Origin: Marinobacterium rhizophilum DSM 18822
GTDB taxonomy: Bacteria; Pseudomonadota; Gammaproteobacteria; Pseudomonadales; Balneatricaceae
Assembly (NCBI RefSeq): GCF_000378045.1
Contig: NZ_KB899104.1
Location: forward strand, 1 to 64,000
Direction: 5' to 3'
Length of the DNA stretch: 64,000 nucleotides
The notes under the pieces are model-generated. The model saw only the letters and a list, made by a program, of their open reading frames with translations. It had not been told where the DNA came from and made no database searches. Positions 7,636 through 17,400 of the stretch are shown one piece after another; the first letter of the stretch is position 1; each line of letters begins with the position of its first letter. A program made the position numbers and the translations under genes.

Positions 7636-9132
7636 ATGACCCTGACCCAACTCTGCTTTCTGGCCCTCACCGCACTGTTTTCCGTTAATTTGGAGCGGTT
7701 TCGCAAGCCCGGGTATGAGGGTCTTGGCGCCCCGGCGCTGCACCTGTTGATTATTGCGACGCTGTTCCTGACAGCCTATGGACTGACACGGCGTTTCTAT
7801 TTTGCCTTGCTCGCGGCACTGTGCGCCCAACTGGTCGTCCTCATCGTCAACAATGCCAAGTACCGGTTTCTGCGTGAGGCCCTCGTTTTCGCTGATTTGG
7901 CGCTGTACTCGCAGGCCATCCGCTTTCCTCGCCTTTATCTGCCCTTTATCGGTGTAGTGCCTGCCGTGCTGGGCTCGGTGGCCATCGGCGCGAGCATCAG
8001 CACTGCCACGCTGTATGAAGCCCCCAGCTCGCTGTTCGCGGCCTCTGCCTGGCTGGATAGCCTGAGCGCCCTCGCGCTGGCCGCACTGCTGATTGCACTG
8101 ATCGCCAGACTCGCCGCCCGCCACTCTGTGACGCTCGATGCCAACCGCGACACGGCACGGTATGGCCTGCTACCGACACTGGCGATCTATGGCAGCCAGG
8201 CCAGAGAAGCGCCAGAGCTTGAGCCGCAAAGCTTTCCGGCGCTCGAAACCCGTCCCAACCTGATCGCTGTGCAAAGTGAGTCTTTTTTCGACGCAAGGCG
8301 CCTGGATGACCGTATCCGTCCTGAGGTGCTGCAGCACTTTGACCGCATCTGTGGCCAGTCGCAGGCACATGGCAAGCTTCAGGTACCCGCCTGGGGCGCC
8401 TATACCATGCGCAGCGAATTCGCCTTTCTCACCGGCCAGGCGAACAGTGGCCTGGGCTTCGGCCGGTTCGATCCGCTACGTTATTTTCAGCGCCGGGTGG
8501 CAAGCAGCGGCGTCGGCTCTTTTGCCGCCAGCCTGAAACAGCAGGGCTACCGCTGTATCTGCATCCATCCTTACCCGGTGGAGTTTTTCGCCCGTCACCG
8601 CATTTACCCGGAACTGGGCTTTGACGAATTCATTGATATTCGCAGTTTTAGCGGCAACGACCGCTTTGGTCCCTATACCTCTGATTCCGCCGTCTGTGAG
8701 CGCATCATCAACGAGCTGTCACAAAGCACCCAGCCCCTGTTTATCTTTGCCATCACCATGGAAAACCATGGCCCGCTTCACCTGGAATCCATTGAGCCGG
8801 CCGAGCGCAACGCCTTTTTTGATGCACCCACGCCGGATGCAGACAACAACCTGGCCATCTACTTGCGCCATCTTAAAAATGCCGATTGCATGCTGGACCG
8901 TCTGACCCGACACCTTGCCGAGCAGGACCCGACTGCGATACTGGCCTGGTACGGTGATCATGTCCCGGGCATGCCGGACATCTATCAGTCCCGCAATTAT
9001 GCCGACGCCTGCACCGACTACCTGGTCTGGTCGGCCGCCAGTGCCGGCCTCACGCCCTCCAAACCCAACGAGACAAGCGTCGAGACCCTGCCGGGCTTAA
9101 TGCTCGACGCCACCTTTGCCTCCACAAGCTGA
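7636..9132 (+). CDS. LTA-synthase-like membrane phosphotransferase
   Basis: A 498-residue protein with four or five transmembrane segments in residues 1-165, then a periplasmic sulfatase-fold domain. Motifs fit the LtaS/OpgB alkaline-phosphatase superfamily: QSESFFD (metal Glu215), AYTMRSEF (probable nucleophile Thr257), the block ITMENHGPLHL and WYGDHVPG (Asp441, His442). Such enzymes move phosphoglycerol or phosphoethanolamine from phospholipid to a glycan or lipid. It follows the SDR by 23 bases in the same operon as kpsS. It may decorate the capsule or its lipid; the donor cannot be read from sequence. Confidence 0.85.
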   Translation: MTLTQLCFLALTALFSVNLERFRKPGYEGLGAPALHLLIIATLFLTAYGLTRRFYFALLAALCAQLVVLIVNNAKYRFLREALVFADLALYSQAIRFPRLYLPFIGVVPAVLGSVAIGASISTATLYEAPSSLFAASAWLDSLSALALAALLIALIARLAARHSVTLDANRDTARYGLLPTLAIYGSQAREAPELEPQSFPALETRPNLIAVQSESFFDARRLDDRIRPEVLQHFDRICGQSQAHGKLQVPAWGAYTMRSEFAFLTGQANSGLGFGRFDPLRYFQRRVASSGVGSFAASLKQQGYRCICIHPYPVEFFARHRIYPELGFDEFIDIRSFSGNDRFGPYTSDSAVCERIINELSQSTQPLFIFAITMENHGPLHLESIEPAERNAFFDAPTPDADNNLAIYLRHLKNADCMLDRLTRHLAEQDPTAILAWYGDHVPGMPDIYQSRNYADACTDYLVWSAASAGLTPSKPNETSVETLPGLMLDATFASTS

Positions 9133-9278
9133 TTACGATTGGATCGTCAGACAGGCCGTGTCGACCACTGCATTTGAATGTGTGTGAGGGAATACGGGCA
9201 ATGTGTGTGGTGAAGGGGTCGCACACCGGTGATCGTCCCGATGGAGCCGCCGCCCGCATAGAACCGGGTTGCCAGTTT

Positions 9279-9294
9279 CGCTAGGCGGCTAGCG
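9279..9294. repeat. Perfect hairpin over the formyltransferase stop codon
   Basis: CGCTAG-GCGG-CTAGCG forms a 6-bp stem with a 4-base loop and contains the stop codon of the minus-strand formyltransferase. It lies between two convergent operons (plus strand ends at 9132). There is no T-run on either side, so a terminator role is only possible. The remainder of 9133-9278 shows nothing else. Confidence 0.35.
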
Positions 9295-10065
9295 TCGAAT
9301 CAGGCCCAGACTCTGGCCAAGCCCCAGCAGACCCGACACCCGTGCGGCGTCGCGCGCGGCGGGCCAGCCGTCATAATTCCCCTCGCCCTGCTGAGCGAAC
9401 CCGCTGTGACGGTCATCCATGCTGGTAATACTTTCGATGGCAAGCGTTGCCCCCAGCGAAAACAGCCGGGCGTACGCAGCCATCAGGCTTTCGGTGTGAT
9501 CCAGAGTACAGTGTTGCTGCGCCAGCACAGGGCCGGTATCCAGCCGGGCATCGAGTCGATGCACCGTCACGCCGCCGGTCGTCTCGCCCCGCAGGCGGGC
9601 ATGAAACAGAGGGTCAACACCCCGGTTATGGGGCAAAAAGGAGGGGTGGATATTAATGCAGCCCAGCGGTGGCAGGCTCAGTATCGGCTCATGCACCACC
9701 TGGTTGAAATAGGCCGACAGACAAAGATCCGGTGCGAGATAACGCACAAAATCAATCCCTTCGGCGGCGTTGATATCCTGAGTATCAAGCACCGGGACAC
9801 CCAGTGCCCTGGCGCGAACATGGAGCCGTCGGCGCGGGGCCAGCAGCTCAAACCCCGATGTTGCCAGTAGCAAATGCAACGCATAGCGCAGGCCAGAGCG
9901 CTGCAGCAGACGGCGAATATCCGCAACCGCCGAACCGCCGCGGGACAGTATTCGAGTGGAATTGACGACACCAACCACCTCGACCCCGGGCGCCTGCAGC
10001 AGCGCGTCCAGCACCAGGCTCGAGTAAAGGCTCGAATGGGTGCACAGGATCAGCCGGCGCTTCAT
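9289..10065 (-). CDS. Formyltransferase-fold protein (Fmt/ArnA-like)
   Basis: A 258-residue protein with a formyltetrahydrofolate-dependent formyltransferase domain. The catalytic triad is visible: Asn138 and His140 in CINIHPSFLPHNRG and Asp176 in LDTGPVLAQ. It lacks the C-terminal tRNA-binding domain of methionyl-tRNA formyltransferase, so it is a small-molecule N-formyltransferase. It is the last gene of the PKS operon, 16 bases after the alpha-oxoamine synthase. The acceptor could be the amine made by that enzyme or an amino sugar of the capsule; the sequence does not decide. Confidence 0.8.
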   Translation of the reverse strand: MKRRLILCTHSSLYSSLVLDALLQAPGVEVVGVVNSTRILSRGGSAVADIRRLLQRSGLRYALHLLLATSGFELLAPRRRLHVRARALGVPVLDTQDINAAEGIDFVRYLAPDLCLSAYFNQVVHEPILSLPPLGCINIHPSFLPHNRGVDPLFHARLRGETTGGVTVHRLDARLDTGPVLAQQHCTLDHTESLMAAYARLFSLGATLAIESITSMDDRHSGFAQQGEGNYDGWPAARDAARVSGLLGLGQSLGLIRR

Positions 10066-10081
10066 GCGTGCGCTGCGCGCA

Positions 10082-11437
10082 TCACAGCTGTTTCAGGGCG
10101 TCGGCAATGGCAGCGACGGTCGCGTCTATCTGGGCTTCGGTATGGGCACAGCTAATGAAAAAACGTAACCGCGCCAGCTTTTCCTCCACCGCCGGATAGA
10201 CAATCGGCTGCACGTTGATGCCCTTCTCCAGCAACAGATTCGACAGCCGCACCGCCTTGATCGAGCTGCCACAGAGCACCGGCACCACCGAATATCCGCG
10301 GCTCAGGCCGGTATCCAGCCCCTGCTCCCTGGCGCGCGCCAGAAAATAGCGACTGCGCTCGCACAGCTGTCGTACCCGCTGCGGCTCCTCCTGCATCACG
10401 CGGATCGCCTCGAGAGAGGCTGCCGCCATGGGCGCCGGCATACCCACACTGTACAGAAACCCCGGTGCTGAAAATTTCAGGTGATCGATCAGAGCCTGTT
10501 CGCCGGCGATATAACCGCCGCAACCGGCCATTGTCTTGCTCAGCGTCCCCATCCAGATATCGACCGCACCGCCGGCAACGCCGTAATGCTCGGCAATACC
10601 ATGCCCGCGCTCGCCCATGACACCGATCGAATGGGCTTCATCAACCATCAGAAACGCGCGGTGGCGACGCTTGAGCTCAATAAACTTTGGCAGATCCGGA
10701 TGATCGCCGTCCATGCTGTATATACCTTCCACCACGATCAGCACCCGCTCGAACTCATGGCGACGCTGCTCCAGCATGCGCTCGAGCGCCTGCCAGTCAT
10801 TGTGTGGAAACGATAGCCGGAATGCACCGGACAACTGGATGCCCTGCAGAACACTGTTGTGAATCAGCGCATCGTGCAGCACCAGGTCCCTGGGACCAAA
10901 CAGATAGCCGATACTTGTCACGTTGGTGGCATGCCCGCTGACAAAGACCACTGCATCCTCGGTACCGTGCAAAGCCGCCAATGCCTGCTCCAGCTCCTGC
11001 TGCACCGGACGCTCTCCGGAAACCGGCCGACTCGCCGACACCGAGGTGCCGTACTGATCGATGGCATCCTTGGCCGCCTGCGAAACCCGCGGGTGGCCAC
11101 TCAACTCGAGGTAGTTGTAGCTGGAAAAGTTGATGCATTCGCGCCCGTCGATCACCGAGGTCGCGGATGCAGTACCTTCATGCAGACGAAAAAACGGGTT
11201 GCTGATATTAAGCTGATCCGCCGCCAGCCGCTGCACCATCAAGTCCTTGTAACCCGGCAGCTTATCAAAACGACAGAGATCATCGGACACCGGCACCCGG
11301 GCGCCCGAGGGTGCCCGGCGCGCCGTGTCGGCTTCCGCCTGCGCATCACGCGCACTGCGCTTTTCGATGGCTTTTTGAATCAGACTTTCCTTGGCCTTGC
11401 CGGTCAGTCCGAACAATCCCTTGTTGATCTTGTTCAT
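10082..11437 (-). CDS. rkpG: Alpha-oxoamine synthase (RkpG-like, AONS/SPT family)
   Basis: A 451-residue PLP enzyme of the 8-amino-7-oxononanoate / serine palmitoyltransferase family. Asp266 and His269 are in VDEAHSIG, and the Schiff-base Lys301 is in TLSKTMAGCGG. An N-terminal extension of about 55 basic residues precedes the core. Family members condense an amino acid with an acyl thioester, releasing CO2. The start ATG overlaps the PKS stop as ATGA (11434-11437), so the two are translationally coupled. The PKS has no thioesterase, so direct off-loading of its acyl chain onto an amino acid is the likely reaction (as known for some fungal and bacterial PKS-oxoamine synthase pairs). Confidence 0.88.
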   Translation of the reverse strand: MNKINKGLFGLTGKAKESLIQKAIEKRSARDAQAEADTARRAPSGARVPVSDDLCRFDKLPGYKDLMVQRLAADQLNISNPFFRLHEGTASATSVIDGRECINFSSYNYLELSGHPRVSQAAKDAIDQYGTSVSASRPVSGERPVQQELEQALAALHGTEDAVVFVSGHATNVTSIGYLFGPRDLVLHDALIHNSVLQGIQLSGAFRLSFPHNDWQALERMLEQRRHEFERVLIVVEGIYSMDGDHPDLPKFIELKRRHRAFLMVDEAHSIGVMGERGHGIAEHYGVAGGAVDIWMGTLSKTMAGCGGYIAGEQALIDHLKFSAPGFLYSVGMPAPMAAASLEAIRVMQEEPQRVRQLCERSRYFLARAREQGLDTGLSRGYSVVPVLCGSSIKAVRLSNLLLEKGINVQPIVYPAVEEKLARLRFFISCAHTEAQIDATVAAIADALKQL

Positions 11438-14400
11438 TTCAACAGCCTCACAGTCGTCGAATCACTTTCCAGCACCGCCGCTATGCGTTGCGTTTCTTCT
11501 GCGGAAAGTGAATCGGCGTGACGGGCTGCGACCTGGGCCACCTGATTGGCCGCCTGCTGGGCAGCCCCGTTATCGCCACTCTCCTCGTGACAGAGCTGCG
11601 CGACAATACGTTCGGTCAGGCGGGTAATGGTGGGGCCCTGAGACAACGCCATCGCCGGCATGCTGACGCCAAAGCGGCCTTCGATCGCCAGCGCCAGTTC
11701 GACCCCCATCAGGGAGTCCATACCCAGTTCCAGCACCGACTGGTTCTGGTCGATTTTCTCCGCCGGCAGACGCAGGATCTGCGCAATTTCATCACACAGC
11801 ATGCCACTCACCAGTTCGGCCACCTCGGCCGGCTCCATCCCCTGAATCAGGCTGCGAATATCATCGCTGTCTTCTTCATCGCCACCGTGGCGCGCATCCA
11901 GCCGACGCAGAAGATCAAACTTGGGAGAACGTGCAGACGGCATGAGACGCTGCATATCGCGCCAGCTGAAGTCCATGACCGAGGCGCCGGCGCAATCGCG
12001 TGTCAGCAGCAGCTGCAGCATTTTCAGCGCCTGGGCCGAGGTCAGCGCTTCGCTGCCCATGCGGCTTTGCAGCGCCTCCTTGATATCTTCGTTACGTGCC
12101 AGGAATCCAACGTCATCGATGGCACCCCAGGCGACGTAAAGCCCGGGCAACCCTGCAGCCCGGCGCTTGCGGGCCAGCGCTTCAAGATAAGCATTGGCCG
12201 CAACGTAGTTGCCCTGTCCCGGGTTGCCAAAGAAGGTGGTGACCGAGGAGTAGAGCACGAAGAAATCGAGTGCGAGGCCTTCGCTCAGCTCGTGCAGGTT
12301 GGCAGCACCAAGCAGCTTGGGCGCCAGCACCTTGTCCAGGCTGGACCGGCTCATATTGCGCATCAGGCCATCGTCAAATACCACCGCCGCGTGAATCACC
12401 CCTTTAAGTTCCGGCAGCCGGGTGCCAAAACCTGCGAACAGCGACTTAAGGTCATTGCGATCCGTGACATCAACCGACTCGGCCGTGACCTGCACACCCT
12501 CGGCTTCGAGCTGGGCGATCGCCGTACGGGCCTCATCGGTCTGTACGCCACTGCGGCTGATCAACACCAGGTGACGGGCGCCCTGCTCCGCCAGCCAGCG
12601 CGCACTGCGCAGACCAAACCCGCTGAGGCCTCCGGTGACCAGGTAGCAGCCCTGCGCATCCAGATTCAGCGGCGCGACCAGAGTCTGCGCCTGCTCAGAG
12701 GCAACAGGACGCTGTTCAAACCCGATGACAACCTTGCCGATCTGCTTCGACTGCTGCATGTAGCGGAACGCATCGCTGGCCCGGGAGGCCGGGAATACGC
12801 GGTGCGGCAAGGTGCGCAGCGCACCTTCGGAGAACCGCTCCATCACCTCATGGAACAGCCGGGCACTGAGCTCCGGACGTTCGACCATGAGCTGGTCAGC
12901 ATCAATGCCGTAATAGGTAATGTTGTTGCGAAACGGTCGCAGGCCAATCTTGCTGTTCTCGTAGAAGTCGCGTTTGCCCAACTCCATGAAGCGACCGAAC
13001 GGACGCAGAATCGCCAGGTTCTTGGTGATCGCCTCACCGGCCAGGGAATTCAGCACCACATCGATGCCTTCACCGCCGGTCAGCTGCATGATCTGGTCGG
13101 CATACGCCAGGCTGCGCGAATCCAGAATATGGTCAACGCCCATCAGGCGCAGGAAGTCGCGCTTCTCATCGGACCCCGCCGTGGCGAACACCTCGGCCCC
13201 CAGGTAACGGGCAATCTGAATCGCCGCGATGCCAACCCCACCGGCGGCACCATGAATAAGCACACGTTCACCCGGCTGCAGACGCGCCAGGTAATCCAGT
13301 GCGTACCAGGCAGTTACAAATACCGTCGGCACGGTGGCCGCCTCGGCACAGCTCCAGCCCGATGGCACCGCTGCCACGGCCGACGCCTGCGTCAGTACCC
13401 GGGACGAGAAACAGGATGGCGCAAAACCCATCACCTGATCACCGGCCCGGAACGCGGTGACACCTTCGCCAACCTCGATCACTTCACCGGCAAACTCCAT
13501 GCCCAGCGTCGGGCCCGAGAAGCCATTTTCCACCGCCTCATCCGACAGAAGCCCCATGGCGTACATCACATCCCTGAAATTCAGGCCGCTGGCAATCGGC
13601 CGTACCGCCACCTCACCAGGTCCTGGTGTGCGCTGCGCCATGGGCATCCACTTCAGGTTTTTCAGCGGGCCCGGTTCAATGAAATCGAGCTTCACTTCGG
13701 CATCGCCGCCGCTTTGCGACGGTGCCAGAGCCAGTGACAGCGGCTCCAGGCGCAGGCTGTAGGCGGCATTCCCTGTGAGCAACAGCTCATCCTCCGGGCT
13801 TTCGGACAGCAAGGCTTCAGCCAATGCCGGCACCAGGCTGGCGGGATCCGCCTCGGCCAAATCAATTAGCCTTGCATTGAGTTCCGGATGCTCGTTCATC
13901 AGCACACGGCCCAGCCCCCACAAAGGCGCCTGGGATGGCACAACCTGCAGGCGACCCTGATGCAAGTTCGAGCACAAGGCGGCCCCGGACGTTACCAGCG
14001 ACAGCTGCGGTGACTGTGTCCACACCAGCCGCTCCAGCGCCTGAATCAGGCACAGAACCGGCAAGCATCGCAGGTCCTGTTGCGCCAGCAAGCGGCTGCC
14101 CTGCGTATCAACCGGATCCAGCCCCATGAGCTGTACCACCTGATCGCAGCCGCCTGTCACGGCAATGGTATCGAGCAGCTGCTCAACACTGTCCACCGAG
14201 AACGGATCCACCTGCAATTCGCCGTCTGCAAGCGCAGCACCCTGAGCCCTGCGTGCCAGCACCACCTGCTGGCCGGATGCTTGCAACGCCTGCGCGAGCA
14301 GATCCGCCAAACCGTTGTCGTCTGCCAGCAATAACCACCGCTGCTGCGGCTGTGACGGCACCAATTGCGCTTCAGGCTCAGGCGCCTTGGCGGCCAGCAC

Positions 14401-17400
14401 CACGTAACCGCCCTCGGCCTTGTCCGCTGCCGGCTCGTGCAGGGTTTCGAATCGAGAAAAACCACTTTCGCCCAGCAGCTCAACCCAGTGCTCGGCGGGC
14501 CTCAGCCGGGACAACGGGCGCGCCGCATCGGACGCATCCCACCAACCCGGCGTCAGACCCTGCGTCAGATCACTGAAGCGATCCTGGTTGCGCTCCGCCA
14601 GCAGCAGCACCCCGTCTTCAACCAGCAACGGGCTCAGTTGCGCCAGCGCGGTGACGGGGTTATCCAGCTGGTGCAGTCCATCACCGGCCAGCACCAGATC
14701 GAAGCGACGACCCGCGACTGCATCGGCTGTATTTGACACGTCGTTGGGATCAAAACAGGCAAAATCCACATACGGATGGGCCGCGAGCTCAACCTCCGCA
14801 CTGGCCAGCAGCGCCTCATCGGCTTCGGTAAACAGATAGTCCGTACGGTCCTGTGGCAACAGCGCCATCAGGCGACGGGCCAGCGCGCCGGCACCGCCGT
14901 TCAGATGCAGAATGCGCACACGGCGGTTCTCGGGCCAGGCTGCGACCAGCTGTGCCAGCACTTCATGCACAGCCTGGTATATGCCGGCGCTGGACTGCGC
15001 CGAATCGGCCAGATGCTCCTGCAAACTGCTTTTGGCAGGGTTTAGCAATTTGGCTGCAGCGCAGGTGCCACTGAATACATCCGTCAGGTGCATGCCACAG
15101 CGACCGGCCAGCAGCAGTTCGGGCAGGTACGCCGGGTAGTCGCCCTGCAATGCCAGCCAGAGTTGCCGCGCCGCAGGCCACTCGTCGCTCTGCAACAGCA
15201 CGAATTGATCACCTTCACAGGACACCAGGCCGTCTTCAGCGAGGATCTGAAGATAACGCACCAGGGCTGGACGGAACTCGTCGCCAAACCCGGCTCGGGT
15301 CATCAGCGTATCAATGGCAAAAGGCTCATCAAAACCAACCTGGCCCTGCAGCGCCTCATAAATAAATCCGCTGACCATCATGCCGATCAGCGGCTCGACC
15401 TCGGCGAAATGACGTGAACGCGCAGGCGCATGCGCTTCGAGATGGCGCCGGGCGACAGTCGCCACCGACGCCAGTTCGGGCAGCGGACTGGCGCCAATCG
15501 GCCCCTGCAAGCGGGGGCTGTAATGGTAGGTCGCCGGCAGGCCCTGCTCATGGGCAAAGTTTACGCCACGGAAGCGACACGACTGCGCCTCGGCGAGCAC
15601 GCGGCCGTTATCATCGGTGAGCCTGAAATTCGCCAGCACCGAGCGCGGACTCTGCTTGCTGATGTGGGCACTGAAATGTGTGATGTCATGGCAGTTACCG
15701 TAGACTCGCAACCGGTCTATACGAACCGGTATCAGCGCCGCATGCTGACGTTCACCGCTGTTAGCGGTAAAGATTCCCACCAGCACCTGGAAGCAGGCAT
15801 CCAGTACGCCGGGATGCAACACATGGCGTGGCAACTCGGCGGCAACGGATTCAGGCAGTTCCAGTTTGGCCAGGGCGCTCAGCCCATCGGTCCAGACAAC
15901 TGCGACACCCTGAAACGCCGGGCCGTATTCCAGCGCCACGTCGCGGGCCAGCTGGTAATGCTGCTCACCGCTGAGGCGACCCTCAGCCTGCGTCTTGAGC
16001 TGGGCAAGATCCAGCTGCTGCTGTGCATCAAAGGCCGGCGCACCGGTCAGGCGTCCCACGGCATGCAATACCCAGGGATCGTCACTCAGGCGAACCCGGC
16101 TCTCGATCGTGAAACTGCCGTCCTTGGGATAAAAGGCAAATCGCAGGTTTTTGAGGTGATCCTGTTCGAACACCAGGGGCGCACGTATTTCCAGCCCCTC
16201 GATCTCGAAGCGCTCGGCCGGCGCCTCTTCAGTGCCAAACCAGGAACGCCCCGCCGCCAGTGCCATTTCCGCGTAGCCGGCTGCCGCCATCACCGCGGCG
16301 CCCCCCACGACGTGATCGGCCAGGTAAGGCACCAGATTCACATCCAGCACATTCTCCCACACAGGTTCGCCCGGCTTGATGCGGTATCCCAACAGCGGAT
16401 GCTCCAACCGGCGATTAACCAGGTCATACCCCTCAGAGGTCAGCTCGTACCAGTGGCGCTCACGCTGCCAGGGGTAAGCCAAAGGACGCACCACGTTGCC
16501 TGGCTGCGGGAAGTGCCGCGACAAATCAACTTGAGCACCGCCGAGCCAGGCACTGAATACGGCGGCCTTTACGTCCTGCACATCATTTGAATTACGCTTG
16601 AGCGTAGATATGACCCCACCGCTGAGATCATGCGTTTTAAGACAGTCGCCAATATAGGCGCGCATAATCGGATGGGGGCCGACATCAATAAAGAGGCGCA
16701 CGCCCCGGTTTATCGCCGTCTCGATTGCAGCACCGAACTGCACCGGTTGACGAATGTTGTCCCACCAGTAGGCAGCACCCAGTTCCGTACCCGCAAGTTC
16801 AGTGCCGCTGACCGTCGAAATATAGGGAATACCGGTATCAGACGGCGCGAGATCCGCCAGCTGCTCCAGCACCCGGCCGTGCACCGGGTCCATCAGGCTG
16901 CTGTGAAAGGCATAGTCCAGATCCAGAATGCGGAAGAAGCGACCCTGCGGCTCCAATGCGGAGCCTATCGCCTCAAGCGCTTCAAGCTTTCCTGCCAGGG
17001 TGACAGCAACGGGACTGTTGATGCCGGCGATTTCAACCTGATCACCAAGTTTCAGCTCGGCGATCAATGCTGCTGCTTCATCGGCCGACAATGAGGCCGC
17101 CGCCATGCGCCCCTGTCCGCGCGTGCTGCCCTGGGCCGCACTGCGCTCAAAGATGACTCTGACTGCCTGCGCCAGACTCAGGGCGCCGCTCACCCAGGCC
17201 GCAGCAATCTCACCGACGCTATGCCCGAGCACTGCACTGGCCTGAATGCCCTGCGCCTGAAGGCAGCGGACAAGGCCAACCTGCAACGCAAAAAGCGCAG
17301 GCTGCGCGACTTCGGTACGCTCGTAATCCGCGGCCTCATCGCACAGGAATATCTGGCGAATCGACAGGTCGGTGTATTCACTCAGCAGTGCATCCACTTC

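Noticed and set aside
11518-13737. Long plus-strand open frame (739 codons) opposite the PKS
   Set aside because: It is antisense to clearly coding PKS ER/KR/ACP sequence in GC-rich DNA. The translation has no recognisable domain.
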